From Acidovorax sp. A1169 (GTDB lineage: Bacteria; Pseudomonadota; Gammaproteobacteria; Burkholderiales; Burkholderiaceae_C): a DNA stretch of 64,000 nucleotides. The stretch lies in NCBI RefSeq assembly GCF_030704685.1, contig NZ_JAUZDX010000004.1, positions 1-64,000 of the forward strand, in the 5' to 3' direction. The notes under the pieces are model-generated. The model saw only the letters and a list, made by a program, of their open reading frames with translations, was not told the origin of the DNA and searched no databases. The position numbers and the translations under genes were made by a program. Positions within the stretch are counted from its first letter, which is position 1. Every line of letters begins with the position of its first letter. Shown in pieces: positions 45,895-56,545 of the stretch.

Positions 45895-46992
45895 TCAAGG
45901 CTGCGCATGCACCACCGCAAACCAGCCACGTGGATCGGTCCAGGCCTGGGCACGCGAGAAGCCGGCGCGCGCCAGCATGTCGGTAAACACGGGCAGCGTG
46001 TACTTGTAGCTGTTCTCGGTGTGGATGCACTCGCCCGCCGCAAAGTCGCGCACGCCGCCGCCCTGCCAGCGCACCTGCAAGGGCGACATGGCCTGCAGGT
46101 GCATTTCGATGCGCGACTGCAGGGTGTTGAAGAAGGCCAGGTGGCGCCACTGCGCGGGGTCGAAATTGCTGCCGATGAGGCGGTTCACATGCGTGAGCAC
46201 GTTGAGGTTGAAGGCAGCGGTGACACCGGCGGCATCGTCGTACGCGGCCTCCAAGACATCCACGTCCTTGGGCAGGTCGATGCCGATGAGCAGGCCACCG
46301 TTGGCATGCGGTTCGCCCTCGCCGTCGACCAGGTCGCGCATCTGTTCGAGCAGCATCAGCGCGTGCGGCGGGTCGAAGTTGCCGATGGACGAACCGGGGT
46401 AGAACACCAGCCGCCCGGTGCGCGGGATGTCGGCTGGCAGGGTGACGCCGCGCGTCATGTCAGCGCCCACGGCGCGGGCGTCCATGCCGGGGAACTCTTC
46501 GCGCATGCGGGCGACGGCGTCGTGCAGAAAGTCGGCCGAGATATCCACGCCCACAAAGCAGGCCGGCGCCAGCGTGCGGCACAGGGTGCGCGCCTTCTCG
46601 CAATTGCCGGCGCCCAGCTCGATCAGCGTACGGCCGTGGCCCACGGCGTCGGCAATGGCGGCGGCGTGCTGCTGCATCACCGCGTGCTCGGTGCGCGTGG
46701 GGTAGTACTCGGGCAGGCGGGTGATGGACTCGAACAGCTCTGAGCCGAGCTGGTCGTAGAAATACTTGGGCGAGATGGTGGCGGGCTGCTGCAGCAGGCC
46801 CGCGGTGATCTCGTCGAACACGGACGGGTCTGCCAGCGCGGGCACGGGGGCCTGGGCGCTGTCGGGCTCGGGGGCCAGCCCCTCGAAGGCTTCGAAGGCC
46901 AGGTGGGGTGGCTTGGCATTCCAGGCCGCCTGGCGCGGCGCGCCCTGGGTTGGAAGCAAGGGCGATGGAGTCTGGAGGAGTGCTTGGGCCAT
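45895..46992 (-). CDS. egtD: EgtD, L-histidine N-alpha-methyltransferase
   Basis: The 365-residue product has the EgtD signatures: KYFYDQLGSELFESITRLPE, YYPTRTEHAVM, the SAM-binding IELGAGNCEKARTL, FVGVDISADFLHDA, VFYPGSSIGNFDP and ENSYKYTLPVFTDMLARAGF. It transfers three methyl groups to histidine to form hercynine, which EgtB then sulfurises. Start at ATG 46992 gives a 20-residue Gln/Pro-rich leader before the family core; a longer frame upstream lacks support. It is divergent from the membrane protein gene at 47232. Confidence 0.93.
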   Translation of the reverse strand: MAQALLQTPSPLLPTQGAPRQAAWNAKPPHLAFEAFEGLAPEPDSAQAPVPALADPSVFDEITAGLLQQPATISPKYFYDQLGSELFESITRLPEYYPTRTEHAVMQQHAAAIADAVGHGRTLIELGAGNCEKARTLCRTLAPACFVGVDISADFLHDAVARMREEFPGMDARAVGADMTRGVTLPADIPRTGRLVFYPGSSIGNFDPPHALMLLEQMRDLVDGEGEPHANGGLLIGIDLPKDVDVLEAAYDDAAGVTAAFNLNVLTHVNRLIGSNFDPAQWRHLAFFNTLQSRIEMHLQAMSPLQVRWQGGGVRDFAAGECIHTENSYKYTLPVFTDMLARAGFSRAQAWTDPRGWFAVVHAQP

Positions 46993-47231
46993 GGTTCGGT
47001 AGGTTAGCGGCGGAGCCAGGGCCCCAAAGTAGGACGAGCGCGCATGTGCCTGATCATGGGGCATCCTGGATGTTGCTGCTGGGGCGCATCGGCGCAGGTG
47101 TTCCTGTCATCGGGCCATGCCACCATCATGTCGCCCCGGAGCAGGCGCGGCAAGCCCTGTTGTGGCTGGCCCGCATTTCGCTTGCAGACACATCTTTGCC
47201 ACAAATACACCAGACAAGGACACACCGCCCC

Positions 47232-48278
47232 ATGGATTCATTGACCCAGATCGCCCTGGGCTGCGCCGTCACCCTCGCCACCATGGGCCGCCGCACCGCC
47301 GCGTGGAAGGCGGTCTTCTGGGGCGCCGTGGCCGGCACCCTGCCCGACCTGGATGCCTTCATCGACCATGGCGATGCCATGCTCAACATGGTGCTGCACC
47401 GCAGCAGCAGCCATGCCCTGCTTTACCTGACCCTTTTGTCAGGCCCGCTGGCCTGGCTGGTGGCGCGCATGCATGGCGAGATGCGCTACATGCTGCGCTG
47501 GTGGCTGGCGCTGTGGCTGGCGCTGGTCACGCACCCGCTGCTCGACGCGATGACCATCTACGGCACGCAGCTGCTGTACCCGTTCACCAACTACCCTTAT
47601 GGCGTGGGCAGCGTGTTCATCATCGACCCGATGTACACGGTGCCGCTGATCATCGGGGTGGTGGCCGCACTGGTGGCACGCGGCAGGGACGGCAGGCGCG
47701 GCCTGCGCTGGAATGCCTGGGCGCTGGTGTTCAGCACCGCCTACCTGGGATGGAGCGTGCTGGCACAGCAGCATGTGGAAGGCATTGCGCGTGCATCGCT
47801 GCAGTCGCAGGGCATCGCCGCAGAGCGCGTGCTGGTGACGCCAGCGCCCTTCTCTACCGTGCTGTGGCGGGTGGTGGCGATGACGCCCACGCACTACCTG
47901 GAGGGCTTTCGCTCGCTGGCCGACGGCGGCAACCAACCCATGCGATGGACGCGCCATGAGCGCGGCGCGGACCTGTTCGCCACCTACCAGGGCAACGCGC
48001 ATGTGCAGCGCCTGTCGCGCTTCACCCATGGCTTCTACCGCATGAACGAGGCAGGTGGGCATGTCTACATCACCGACCTGCGCATGGGCATGGAGCCTGC
48101 GTACTCGTTCCACTTCGACATCGGCACGCCGCAGCAGGTGCTGGCCGGTACCGCCAAGGCGCGGCAAGAGTTGCAGCGGCCGGACCTGGAGACAGCCCTG
48201 CCCTGGCTGTCGCGGCGCATCCGAGGGATTGACGACGGCGCGCGCCCGCCGCCTGCCCCGAAGGCCGAACCCAGCTGA
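47232..48278 (+). CDS. Metal-dependent hydrolase family membrane protein (YdjM/DUF457-like)
   Basis: The 348-residue product has about five membrane segments at its N-terminal half. MDSLTQIALGCAVTLATMG, GTLPDLDAFIDHGD, HRSSSHALLYLTLL, THPLLDAMTIYGTQLLYPF are signatures of the LexA-regulated inner-membrane metal-dependent hydrolase family, with conserved Asp/His that can bind metal. The C-terminal half is soluble. No substrate is known for this family. The gene is divergent from egtD with 239 bp between; nothing else of note is in the gap. Confidence 0.85.
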   Translation: MDSLTQIALGCAVTLATMGRRTAAWKAVFWGAVAGTLPDLDAFIDHGDAMLNMVLHRSSSHALLYLTLLSGPLAWLVARMHGEMRYMLRWWLALWLALVTHPLLDAMTIYGTQLLYPFTNYPYGVGSVFIIDPMYTVPLIIGVVAALVARGRDGRRGLRWNAWALVFSTAYLGWSVLAQQHVEGIARASLQSQGIAAERVLVTPAPFSTVLWRVVAMTPTHYLEGFRSLADGGNQPMRWTRHERGADLFATYQGNAHVQRLSRFTHGFYRMNEAGGHVYITDLRMGMEPAYSFHFDIGTPQQVLAGTAKARQELQRPDLETALPWLSRRIRGIDDGARPPPAPKAEPS

Positions 48279-48386
48279 GCGGGTGGGCAGTACAGACGGC
48301 GCTGCTGGCAGCAGCTGTCTGTATCTTGCCGGGCAAGGCGGCTGCGCATAGAGTGGGCGGTCCACCGACCACCCCGAGGCCCCGCC

Positions 48387-48638
48387 ATGCTCCAGATGCG
48401 CCCCAGCTGCGAATGCTGCGACAAAGACCTGCCCCCTGATACGACTGCCGCGCGCATCTGCACCTTCGAGTGCACCTTCTGCAGCACCTGTGCGGGCGGC
48501 CCACTGGGCGGCATCTGCCCCAACTGCGGCGGTGAGCTGCTGCAGCGCCCGCGCCGGCCGGCGCCCAAGCTCGCGAAGTTTCCCGCATCGACCGAGCGCG
48601 TGCACAAACCGCAAGGCTGCGGCCCGGTGCTGGCATGA
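48387..48638 (+). CDS. DUF1272 zinc-binding small protein
   Basis: The 83-residue product starts MLQMRPSCECCDKDLPPDT and contains eight or more Cys in CxxC pairs (CECC, CTFC, CSTC, CPNC), consistent with DUF1272, a small zinc-ribbon-like family. It ends VHKPQGCGPVLA. Its stop overlaps the start of the LysE-type exporter gene by four bases, so they are translationally coupled. Molecular role is unknown; DUF1272 proteins are frequently encoded next to exporters or acetyltransferases. Confidence 0.9.
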   Translation: MLQMRPSCECCDKDLPPDTTAARICTFECTFCSTCAGGPLGGICPNCGGELLQRPRRPAPKLAKFPASTERVHKPQGCGPVLA

Positions 48639-49261
48639 GCCTCGCCACGCTGCTGGTCTTTGCGCTGGTGGCCCTGGTGGCCATTGCCACACCCGGGCCC
48701 ACGGTGCTGCTGGCGCTGGCCAATGGCTCGCGCTATGGCGTGCGCCGCTCGGTGCCGGGCATGCTGGGCGCGGTAGCGTCGGACTTCGTGCTGGTGGGCG
48801 CCGTGGCGCTGGGCCTGGGCGCGCTGCTGGCGGCCTCGGAGTTCTGGTTCTCCGTCGTCAAGTGGGTGGGGGCGGCGTACCTGGCCTGGTTGGGCGTGCG
48901 CCTGCTGCGCTCGCAGGGCGGGCTGGACCTGTCGCAGGCCGGCGGTGCCGAGGGCGTGACGGCCCGCAGCGTCTTTGCCAAGTCGTTCCTGGTGGCGGTC
49001 ACCAATCCCAAGGGCTATCTGTTCTGCTCGGCCCTGCTGCCGCAGTTCATCGACGCGAATGCGCCGCAATGGCCGCAGTACGCAGCCATTGCAGTGGTGT
49101 TCGCCGGCCTGGATTTCGCAGTGATGCTGGCCTACGCCATCGTGGGCGCTAAGGCGGTGCAGTTGCTGCACCGCCGCGCCGTGCTCTGGCTCGACCGCTG
49201 CTGCGGCGGGGCGCTGTTGGCGCTGGCCGGGTCTTTGGCGTTCTACCGCCGTAGCGCCTAG
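48635..49261 (+). CDS. LysE/RhtB-family exporter
   Basis: The 208-residue product has six hydrophobic segments with the family motifs ALVAIATPGPTVLLALANGS, YGVRRSVPGMLGAVASDF, VVKWVGAAYLAWLGVRLLRS and AVTNPKGYLFCSALLPQF. It is a second LysE-type exporter, distinct from the one at 30390. It overlaps the DUF1272 gene upstream and its stop overlaps that of the convergent OmpW gene by three bases. Substrate cannot be inferred. Confidence 0.9.
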   Translation: MSLATLLVFALVALVAIATPGPTVLLALANGSRYGVRRSVPGMLGAVASDFVLVGAVALGLGALLAASEFWFSVVKWVGAAYLAWLGVRLLRSQGGLDLSQAGGAEGVTARSVFAKSFLVAVTNPKGYLFCSALLPQFIDANAPQWPQYAAIAVVFAGLDFAVMLAYAIVGAKAVQLLHRRAVLWLDRCCGGALLALAGSLAFYRRSA

Positions 49262-49863
49262 AACCGGTAGCCCAGGCCCACGCCGACCAGCACCGGATCC
49301 ACTTTGAAAGTCCCCGCCTTGGCGCCGCCAGCGAACACGTCGGCCTGGATGTAGACCTTCTTCACGTCCAGGTTCAAATACAGGTTCTTCGACAGGGGAA
49401 TGTCCACCCCCAACTGCAGCGCGCCGCCCCAGCTGCTCTTGTCGATGCCCACGCCGGCAGGCAGGTGCACGCTGGAAAAGCGCGTGTAGTTCAGGCCCGC
49501 ACCCACATAGGGTTTGAAGCCGGGGGCGTCGAAGTGGTACTGCAGCAGCAGCGAGGGCGGCAGGTGCTTGAGCGTGCCGATCTTGCCGCCGAGCGTGCTG
49601 GCGCGCACATCGTGCTTCTGCGGCACGGTGAGGACCAGTTCGGCGGCGATGTTCTTGGTGAAGAAGTAGGAGACGTCGACCTCGGGGATCACCTTGTCGT
49701 TGATCGACAGGCCCAGGCCGGTGGTGTCCTTGTTGGCGCTGGCCAGGTTCACGGCGCGGGCGCGCACCAGCCAGGGGCCTTCGGATTCTTGCGCCATGGC
49801 GGCGCCGGATGCCAGCGCGCAGGCGGCCACCAGGGCCAGGTTCAGCAGCTTGTTGTTCTTCAT
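49258..49863 (-). CDS. OmpW-family outer-membrane protein
   Basis: The 201-residue product has a signal peptide (LNLALVAACALASGAAMAQ) and the OmpW beta-barrel: VRARAVNLASANKDT, VIPEVDVSYFFTKNIAAELV, LPPSLLLQYHFD, FKPYVGAGLNYTRFS, GALQLGVDIPLSKNLYLNL and a C-terminal GVGLGYRF with the terminal Phe for BAM recognition. OmpW-type barrels allow passage of small hydrophobic molecules. ATG 49863 is used; the frame continues upstream to 49950 without a binding site. Confidence 0.9.
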   Translation of the reverse strand: MKNNKLLNLALVAACALASGAAMAQESEGPWLVRARAVNLASANKDTTGLGLSINDKVIPEVDVSYFFTKNIAAELVLTVPQKHDVRASTLGGKIGTLKHLPPSLLLQYHFDAPGFKPYVGAGLNYTRFSSVHLPAGVGIDKSSWGGALQLGVDIPLSKNLYLNLDVKKVYIQADVFAGGAKAGTFKVDPVLVGVGLGYRF

Positions 49864-50169
49864 GGGAGCGATTCGATGCGGTTGCACGGGGACGACCCCC
49901 GTGCATGCATTGGGCCCCCGCGCGCAGCGATGCGCCTTGCCACAGATCAACCATAGGCACCGCTGGCGCGGCGCGCCACCGACCCAGCGCCCAGGCTTCG
50001 ATCTGGATCAACAATCTGTGCGCCACCCGCGGCGCATGAAACTGGCGCGGCCTAAGCCAGCGCCCCCGCGCAAGGGCCGCCCCGCCGCGCTGGGGGCGTC
50101 CCCCTCCCGAATCGCGTAGCGAGTCGAGAGAGGGGTGAAGGCGCGCAGCGCCTCAGGGGGTGCTTCACT
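49864..50169. repeat. Intergenic stretch with palindromic GC-rich repeat, likely dispersed
   Basis: No gene is visible. From about 50060 the DNA carries stacked short inverted repeats: CCCCTC/GAGGGG bracketing 50101-50135 and AGGCGC gca GCGCCT (50139-50153), ending CTCAGGGGGTGCTTCA next to the stop of the DUF808 gene. This pattern resembles short intergenic repeats common in Comamonadaceae genomes, by recollection not search. It probably also terminates the DUF808 transcript. Confidence 0.5.
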
Positions 50170-51162
50170 TCAGTGCGCGGCCGCGCCCTTGCCGCGCATT
50201 TTTTGCACGGCGGTCACCACTGCCACCACCAGGCCGCCGGCAATGATGCCCACCACGGCATTGAGCAGGTTGGGGACCAGCACGGCCCACAGCCCGCCCA
50301 CGGGCCACAGGGCGGACGCAGCGCCTGCACCCTCCACGGCGTGGTGCAGGGCCGGCACGCCATGCACCAGGATGCCGCCACCCACCAGGAACATGGCGGC
50401 CGTGCCGGCGATGGACAGGAACTTCATGAGCCAGGGCGCCGCATTGACGATGCCCGTGCCCAATGCCTTGGCCACGGCGCTGCGCTTGTTGTTGAGCCAC
50501 AGGCCCAGGTCGTCAAGCTTGACGATACCGGCCACCAGGCCATACACCCCCACCGTCATGATGACGGCGATGCCCACCAGCACGGCCACCTGCTGCGCAA
50601 ACGAGGCCGTCGCCACCGTGCCCAGCGTGATGGCGATGATTTCTGCCGAGAGGATGAAGTCGGTGCGCACGGCGCCCTTGATCTTGTCTTTTTCCATGGC
50701 CACCAGGTCCACGGCGGGGTTGGCATTGGCCTGGGCACGGCTTTCGTGCTCGGCCTCGTCCTTGCTCTCGCTGTGCAGGAACTTGTGGGCAATCTTCTCG
50801 AAGCCCTCGAAGCACAGAAAGGCGCCGCCCACCATCAGCAGCGGCGTGACGGCCCAGGGCGCGAAGGCGCTGATCAACAGCGCTGCCGGCACCAGGATGG
50901 CCTTGTTGACCATGGAGCCCTTGGCGACGGCCCAGACCACCGGGAGCTCGCGCTCGGCGCGCACGCCGGTGACCTGCTGGGCATTGAGCGCCAGGTCGTC
51001 GCCCAGCACGCCGGCCGTCTTCTGCGCGGCCACCTTGGTCATGACCGACACGTCGTCGGCCATGGCGGCGCTCTTCTTGGCCGCCACCTTGGTCATGAGG
51101 GCGACGTCGTCGAGGATGGTGGCGATATCGTCCAACAGGGCTAAAAGGCTGCCAGCGGCCAT
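50170..51162 (-). CDS. DUF808 family inner-membrane protein (YedI-like)
   Basis: The 330-residue product starts [20 protein letters not shown] after an AAGGACATTCC site. [19 protein letters not shown], the [12 protein letters not shown] stretch, [20 protein letters not shown] and [20 protein letters not shown] are the family core; about eight hydrophobic segments follow. E. coli YedI belongs to this family. Function is unknown. An upstream extension to 51231 is rejected for want of a start signal. Confidence 0.88.
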   Translation of the reverse strand: MAAGSLLALLDDIATILDDVALMTKVAAKKSAAMADDVSVMTKVAAQKTAGVLGDDLALNAQQVTGVRAERELPVVWAVAKGSMVNKAILVPAALLISAFAPWAVTPLLMVGGAFLCFEGFEKIAHKFLHSESKDEAEHESRAQANANPAVDLVAMEKDKIKGAVRTDFILSAEIIAITLGTVATASFAQQVAVLVGIAVIMTVGVYGLVAGIVKLDDLGLWLNNKRSAVAKALGTGIVNAAPWLMKFLSIAGTAAMFLVGGGILVHGVPALHHAVEGAGAASALWPVGGLWAVLVPNLLNAVVGIIAGGLVVAVVTAVQKMRGKGAAAH

Positions 51163-51363
51163 GGAATGTCCTTGAGATTGCGGTGAATGCGCGACTATAG
51201 CAATGCGCAGGGTCCGTCCCCACGCGCCCAACGGCTACATGCAAAGTAGGCCAGGAGCCCATTGCGGGTCACGCCAAGAAGCCCCTCCTGGCCAAAAGGC
51301 GCATACTTGGCGCTGCACCACCAACCTTTGGGGTCCCTTGATACCGGGCTTCTCGCCCGGGCC

Positions 51364-52068
51364 ATGCCAGGCTACCTCACCAAGCAAGACAGCGTCCCGA
51401 TCGCGGGCGCTGCGAATCTCACCATCCGTTCGCTGCTGGACAGGCAGCAGTTCTCCGACCCGCTGGGCGAGGCCGAGCGGCTGGGCATTTCGTCGGCTCT
51501 GTGGCCGCTGTTTGGCCTGCTGTGGCCCTCGGGTACGCAACTGGCCGAGCGCATGGCCACCCGGCCGCTGCAGGCGGGCGAGCGCGTGCTGGAGATCGGC
51601 TGCGGCCTGGGCCTGGCCAGCCTGGTGTGCCACCGGCGCGGCATGGACATCACCGCCAGCGACGGACACCCGCTGGCCGACCGCTTTCTGCTGGAAAACC
51701 TGCGGCTGAACGCCTTGCCGCCCATGAAATACTGCGCCGGCCACTGGAACCCGCCCGAAGGCACCGAGGGCGACGGCACCGCCGCCAGCACCGTGAGCGG
51801 CCAGTTCGACCTGATCATGGGCAGCGACGTGCTCTACGAGCGCGACGCACGCGCCACCCTGGCCGGCTTCATCGACCGCCACGCTGGCGTGGGCGCCCAG
51901 ATCTGGATCGTGGACCCGGATCGCGGCAACCGCAGCGCCTTCCACAAGCAGATGGCCGCGCACCGCTTCGCCGTGGTGGAAGAGCGCCTGGACCACCCGG
52001 CCCTGGACGACCGGCCCGCCTACAAGGGCCGGCTGCTGGTGTACCAGCGCCCTGCGCTAGTGAGCTGA
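51364..52068 (+). CDS. Class I SAM-dependent methyltransferase (lysine methyltransferase METTL21-like)
   Basis: The 234-residue product has a SAM-binding motif I VLEIGCGLGLASLVCHRRG followed by ITASDGHPLADRFLLENLRLN, then FDLIMGSDVLYERDARAT, the D/E-x-L-Y motif of METTL21/ETFBKMT-type protein lysine methyltransferases. IWIVDPDRGNRSAFHKQM is near the end. Target is unknown. ATG 51364 is the most likely start; a TTG at about 51336 is possible. A terminator follows the stop. Confidence 0.8.
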   Translation: MPGYLTKQDSVPIAGAANLTIRSLLDRQQFSDPLGEAERLGISSALWPLFGLLWPSGTQLAERMATRPLQAGERVLEIGCGLGLASLVCHRRGMDITASDGHPLADRFLLENLRLNALPPMKYCAGHWNPPEGTEGDGTAASTVSGQFDLIMGSDVLYERDARATLAGFIDRHAGVGAQIWIVDPDRGNRSAFHKQMAAHRFAVVEERLDHPALDDRPAYKGRLLVYQRPALVS

Positions 52069-52094
52069 GGCAACAAGCGCCTCGCGCATGAAAA

Positions 52095-52115
52095 ACGGGG
52101 CCGAAGCCCCGTCTT
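52095..52115 (+). terminator. Hairpin terminator between methyltransferase and purL
   Basis: ACGGGGC cgaa GCCCCGT, a 7-bp stem with a stable CGAA tetraloop, followed by CTT; an AAAAA run precedes it, so it may also serve the convergent purL. Confidence 0.7.
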
Positions 52116-52149
52116 GATCGTGGTTACGGCCTTTCGACCATGCCAGCGG

Positions 52150-55100
52150 TCAGCCGACCCACTTGCGGGCATTTTGCCAAAGGCGCATCCACGGGCTCAA
52201 CTTGCTGCGGTCTTCACTGGTCCAGCTCATCTGCACGTTGCGGAACACGCGCTCGGCGTGCGGCATCATGGCCGTGAAGCGGCCATCGGCCGTGGTCACG
52301 GCGGTGAGGCCGCCCGCGCTGCCGTTGGGGTTGAAGGGGTACTGCTCGGTGGCCGCACCGTGGTTGTCCACGTAGCGCATGGCCGCAATCGCCTTGTCGG
52401 CATTGCCCCGGTAGCGGAAGTTGGCATAGCCCTCGCCGTGCGCCACGGCGATAGGCAGGCGGCTGCCGTTCATGCCCTGGAAGAACAGGCTGGGCGATTC
52501 GAGCACCTCCACCATCGACAGGCGGGCCTCGAAGCGCTCGCTCTGGTTGGTGGTGAAGCGCGGCCAGTCCTGCGCACCGGGGATGATGTCGGCCAGTTCG
52601 GCAAACATCTGGCAGCCGTTGCACACGCCCAGGCCAAAGGTGTCCGCGCGGCCGAAGAAGCCCTGGAACTGCTCGGCCAGCACCGGGTTGAAGGTGATGC
52701 TGCGCGCCCAGCCGATGCCGGCACCCAGGGTGTCGCCATAGCTGAAGCCGCCGCAGGCGACCACGCCCTTGAAGTCCGCCAGTTGGGCGCGGCCGGTCTG
52801 CAGGTCGGTCATGTGCACGTCGTAGGCCTCGAAGCCCGCTTCGGTGAAGGCATAGGCCATCTCGATGTGCGAGTTGACGCCCTGCTCGCGCAAGATGGCG
52901 ACCTTGGGGCGCGCCAGGTTGAGGTAGGGCGCAGCCACGTTCTCGGCCGTGTCGAACGTGAGGTGCACATGCATGCCGGGATCGGCCGGGGCGCCGGCAG
53001 CGGCGTGCTCGGCATCGGCGTTGGCGGGGTTGTCGCGCTGCTGGCAGATCTTCCAGCTCACGGCGTCCCACACCTGGTGCAGATCGACCAGCGGCGCGCT
53101 GAACACGGCCTTGGCATCGCGCCAGACCTGCAGCTCGCCCTTGCCAGCGTCGATGGGCGAGGACACCGGCCGCGTCTTGCCCACGAAATGGCTGAAGCGC
53201 GACAGATTGTGCTCGCGCAGCAGCTGCATCACCTCGTTACGCTCGGCGGTGCGCACCTGCAGCAGCACGCCCAGCTCTTCGTTGAAGAGTGCCTTGAGCG
53301 TGAGTTCTTCACGGCGCGCGCTGACCTGGGTGGCCCAGTTCTTGGCGTCGCCGGTTTCCATGCGGCTGTCGCTGATGCCGTCGCCCTCGGTGACCAGCAG
53401 GTCCACGTTGAGCGACACGCCCACGTGGCCGGCAAAGGCCATCTCGGCGGCGGCGGCCAGGAGGCCGCCATCGCTGCGGTCGTGGTAGGCCAGGATCTGG
53501 CCTTTGGCGCGCAGCGCGTTCACCGCGTTGACCAGGTTCACCAGGTCCTGCGGGTCATCGAGGTCGGGCACCACATCGCCGCTTTGCTCCAGCGTCTGGC
53601 CCAGGATGCTGCCGCCCATGCGGCTCTGGCCCTTGCCCAGGTCGACCAGCACCAGGGTGGTGTCGGCTTCGGTCGCGTCAAGCTGCGGCGTGAGCGTGCC
53701 GCGCACGTCGGCCAGCGAGGCGAAGGCGCTCACGATCAGGCTCACGGGCGAGGTGACCTTCTTCTTGTCGCCGCCCTCTTGCCACTGCGTGCGCATGGAC
53801 AGCGAATCCTTGCCCACGGGGATGGAGATGCCCAGGGCCGGGCACAGCTCCATGCCCACGGCCTTCACCGTGGCGTACAGCGCCGCGTCTTCACCGGGTT
53901 CGCCACAGGCGGCCATCCAGTTGGCGCTGAGTTTCACGCGCGGCAGCTCGATGGGCGCGGCCAGCAGGTTGGTGATGGCCTCGGCCACGGCCATACGGCC
54001 CGATGCGGGCGCGTTGATGGCCGCCAGGGGCGTGCGCTCGCCCATGCTCATGGCCTCGCCGGCAAAGCCTTTGTAGTCGGCCAGGGTCACGGCGCAATCG
54101 GCCACGGGCACCTGCCAGGGGCCCACCATCTGGTCGCGGTGCGACAGGCCACCCACCGTGCGGTCGCCGATGGTGATGAGGAAGCGCTTGGAGGCCACCG
54201 TGGGGTGGGCCAGCACGTCGATCACGGCCTTTTGCAGCGGCACGCCGGTGAGGTCCATGGGCGCGAACTGGCGCTCCACCGTGGCCACGTCGCGGTGCAT
54301 CTTGGGCGGCTTGCCCAGCAGCACGTTCATGGGCATATCGACCGGGCTCTTCTGGTCGCCAGCGGCCACGGCCGTGTCGTCCAGCACCAGCTGGCGCTCT
54401 TCGGTGGCGGTGCCGATCACGGCAAAGGGGCAGCGCTCGCGCTCGCAGAAGGCCTGAAACTGGGCCAGCGAACCGGGGGCGATGGCCAGCACGTAGCGTT
54501 CCTGGCTCTCGTTGCTCCAGATTTCCTTGGGCGCCATGCCCGACTCTTCGAGCGGCACGGCGCGCAGGTCGAAGCGTGCACCGCGGCCGGCGTCGTTGGT
54601 CAGCTCGGGGAAGGCGTTGGACAGGCCGCCCGCACCCACGTCGTGGATGGCCAGGATGGGGTTGGCATCGCCCTGCGCCCAGCAGTGGTTGATGACCTCC
54701 TGCGCACGGCGCTCGATCTCAGGGTTGCCGCGCTGCACGGAGTCGAAGTCCAGCTCGGCCGCATTCGTGCCGGTGGCCATGGAGCTGGCGGCGCTGCCGC
54801 CCATGCCGATGCGCATGCCGGGGCCGCCCAGCTGGATCAGCAGCGAGCCGGCGGGGAACTCGATCTTCTTCGTAAGGCCCGCGTCGATCACACCCACGCC
54901 GCCCGCGATCATGATGGGCTTGTGGTAGCCGCGCTGCACGCCCCCCACGTTCTGCTCGTACTCGCGGAAGTAGCCCGCCAGGTTGGGCCGGCCGAATTCG
55001 TTGTTGAAGGCCGCGCCGCCCAGGGGGCCTTCGACCATGATCTGCAGCGGGCTGGCGATGTGCTCGGGCTTGCCGACCTCGCTGCCCCAGAGCTTGGACA

Positions 55101-56193
55101 CGGTGAAGCCGGTGAGGCCCGCCTTGGGCTTGGAGCCCCGGCCGGTGGCGCCTTCGTCGCGGATTTCACCGCCGGCACCAGTGGAGGCACCGGGGAAGGG
55201 CGAGATCGCCGTGGGGTGGTTGTGCGTTTCCACCTTCATCAGCACGTGCTGGGTGGCTTCGCTCTTGGCGTAGCCCACCGTGCCGGCATCGCCCATGCGC
55301 GCCAGGAAGCGCTCGACGGTGTGGCCTTCCATGACGGAGGCGTTGTCCGAGTAGGCGATCACCGTGTGCTGGGGCGCCAGCTGGTGGGTGTTGCGGATCA
55401 TGCCGAACAGGCTCTTGTCCTGCGCCACGCCGTCGATGGTGAACTCGGCGTTGAAGATCTTGTGGCGGCAGTGTTCGCTGTTGGCCTGCGCGAACATCAT
55501 CAGTTCGACGTCGCTGGGGTTGCGCGCCAGGCCGGTGAAGGCGTTGACCAGGTATTCGATCTCGTCCTCGGCCAGGGCCAGGCCGAAGCGGGTGTTCGCA
55601 GCCTCCAGCGCGGCGCGGCCGCCGCCGAGCACATCCACATGCTCCATGGGCGCGGGCTGCAGCTCGGTGAACAGGGCTGCGGCGCCGCTGCGGTCGGCCA
55701 CCACCGATTCGGTCATGCGGTCGTGCAGCAGGGCCGCGACCTGGGCCACCTGGTCGGCGCTCAGCTCGGGCGTGCCGCCCAGCAGGCCGGGCTTGAGGGC
55801 CACGCGGTATTCGGTGATGCGCTCCACGCGGCGAATCGCGATGCCGCAGTTGCGCGCGATGTCGGTGGCCTTGGAGGCCCAGGGCGAGAGCGTGCCCAGG
55901 CGCGGGGTGACGACGATGACAGCCCCGTTGTCGGGACCGGCGTAGGGGTCGCCGTAGGTCAACAGGGCCGCCAGGCGCTCCTGATCGGCTGGCGAGGGTG
56001 CCGCATCGGTGGCCACCAGGTGCACGAAGCGCGCAGCGATGCCAGTGATCTTGGGGTGGATGGCCTCGAGGGCAGGCTGGAGTTGCTGGGCGCGAAAGGT
56101 GCTGAGGGCGTTGCCGCCCGCCAGCGTGGTCATGTGCAAGGTCACGGTAGCGGCCTGTTGGGGTGTGAGGGGTACGGTGGGCGCCGCCGCCAT
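52150..56193 (-). CDS. purL: PurL, phosphoribosylformylglycinamidine synthase (FGAM synthase)
   Basis: The 1347-residue product is the large single-chain PurL: an N-terminal PurS-like part, two AIR-synthase-like halves ([78 protein letters not shown]) and a C-terminal glutaminase ([43 protein letters not shown] with the Cys nucleophile, HGEGYANF). It makes FGAM from FGAR, glutamine and ATP. The N-terminus [12 protein letters not shown] aligns with the start of E. coli PurL, so ATG 56133 or a nearby GTG is possible instead of 56193. Confidence 0.97.
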   Translation of the reverse strand: MAAAPTVPLTPQQAATVTLHMTTLAGGNALSTFRAQQLQPALEAIHPKITGIAARFVHLVATDAAPSPADQERLAALLTYGDPYAGPDNGAVIVVTPRLGTLSPWASKATDIARNCGIAIRRVERITEYRVALKPGLLGGTPELSADQVAQVAALLHDRMTESVVADRSGAAALFTELQPAPMEHVDVLGGGRAALEAANTRFGLALAEDEIEYLVNAFTGLARNPSDVELMMFAQANSEHCRHKIFNAEFTIDGVAQDKSLFGMIRNTHQLAPQHTVIAYSDNASVMEGHTVERFLARMGDAGTVGYAKSEATQHVLMKVETHNHPTAISPFPGASTGAGGEIRDEGATGRGSKPKAGLTGFTVSKLWGSEVGKPEHIASPLQIMVEGPLGGAAFNNEFGRPNLAGYFREYEQNVGGVQRGYHKPIMIAGGVGVIDAGLTKKIEFPAGSLLIQLGGPGMRIGMGGSAASSMATGTNAAELDFDSVQRGNPEIERRAQEVINHCWAQGDANPILAIHDVGAGGLSNAFPELTNDAGRGARFDLRAVPLEESGMAPKEIWSNESQERYVLAIAPGSLAQFQAFCERERCPFAVIGTATEERQLVLDDTAVAAGDQKSPVDMPMNVLLGKPPKMHRDVATVERQFAPMDLTGVPLQKAVIDVLAHPTVASKRFLITIGDRTVGGLSHRDQMVGPWQVPVADCAVTLADYKGFAGEAMSMGERTPLAAINAPASGRMAVAEAITNLLAAPIELPRVKLSANWMAACGEPGEDAALYATVKAVGMELCPALGISIPVGKDSLSMRTQWQEGGDKKKVTSPVSLIVSAFASLADVRGTLTPQLDATEADTTLVLVDLGKGQSRMGGSILGQTLEQSGDVVPDLDDPQDLVNLVNAVNALRAKGQILAYHDRSDGGLLAAAAEMAFAGHVGVSLNVDLLVTEGDGISDSRMETGDAKNWATQVSARREELTLKALFNEELGVLLQVRTAERNEVMQLLREHNLSRFSHFVGKTRPVSSPIDAGKGELQVWRDAKAVFSAPLVDLHQVWDAVSWKICQQRDNPANADAEHAAAGAPADPGMHVHLTFDTAENVAAPYLNLARPKVAILREQGVNSHIEMAYAFTEAGFEAYDVHMTDLQTGRAQLADFKGVVACGGFSYGDTLGAGIGWARSITFNPVLAEQFQGFFGRADTFGLGVCNGCQMFAELADIIPGAQDWPRFTTNQSERFEARLSMVEVLESPSLFFQGMNGSRLPIAVAHGEGYANFRYRGNADKAIAAMRYVDNHGAATEQYPFNPNGSAGGLTAVTTADGRFTAMMPHAERVFRNVQMSWTSEDRSKLSPWMRLWQNARKWVG

Positions 56194-56250
56194 CCGAAAA
56201 ACGCAGGCTTGGTGGCGGTTAGCCTCCCATTTTAACCGGCGGCGCTCCTC

Positions 56251-56545
56251 CCCATGCAGCAGCAGAACCTGTTCACGATCTCCCAGGGGTCGCGCAGCGG
56301 CCTTGGCGGGTGGTATGCAAGGCGCGGTGCGCAGTTGATAGCCCGGCTATCAACAAGCGCCGCAACGCCGCAGACCGCCCGCCAAGGCCACTGCCCGAAG
56401 GGTTGGAGCGAAATCGGGCGATTGGACGCCCCGGCTGCTTGCATGGGCATGGGCCCATGCGGCGCATCCGAAGCATCCACTCATCCCGATTGCGCTCCAA
56501 CGCGATCCCCTGCGAGAGCGTGAACAGGTTCTTCACCGCAATGGG
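56251..56545. repeat. About 295-bp multi-stem palindromic element between purL and map
   Basis: Outer inverted repeats of about 31 bp (AGAACCTGTTCACG at 56264-56277 against 56519-56532, continuing through CAGGGG with small mismatches) flank two long arms. Arm one: GGCCTTGGCGGGTGGT (56299-56314) with ACCGCCCGCCAAGGCC (56374-56389), enclosing the palindrome GTTGATAGCC c GGCTATCAAC (56334-56354). Arm two: GTTGGAGCGAAATCGGG (56402-56418) with CCCGATTGCGCTCCAAC (56485-56501), enclosing GCATGGGC/GCCCATGC (56441-56460). Open frames inside are artefacts of palindromy. There is no transposase. It has the same layout as the element at 37031 but different sequence. Confidence 0.8.

Noticed and set aside
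52114..56235. 1373-codon open frame on the plus strand opposite purL
   Set aside because: Its product is a Gly/His/Gln/Arg-rich antisense translation of a conserved gene in GC-rich DNA; purL on the minus strand explains the region fully.
56254..56536. Three overlapping 80-90-codon frames inside the palindromic element
   Set aside because: Frames on both strands encode similar peptides because the DNA is an inverted repeat; no gene is implied.
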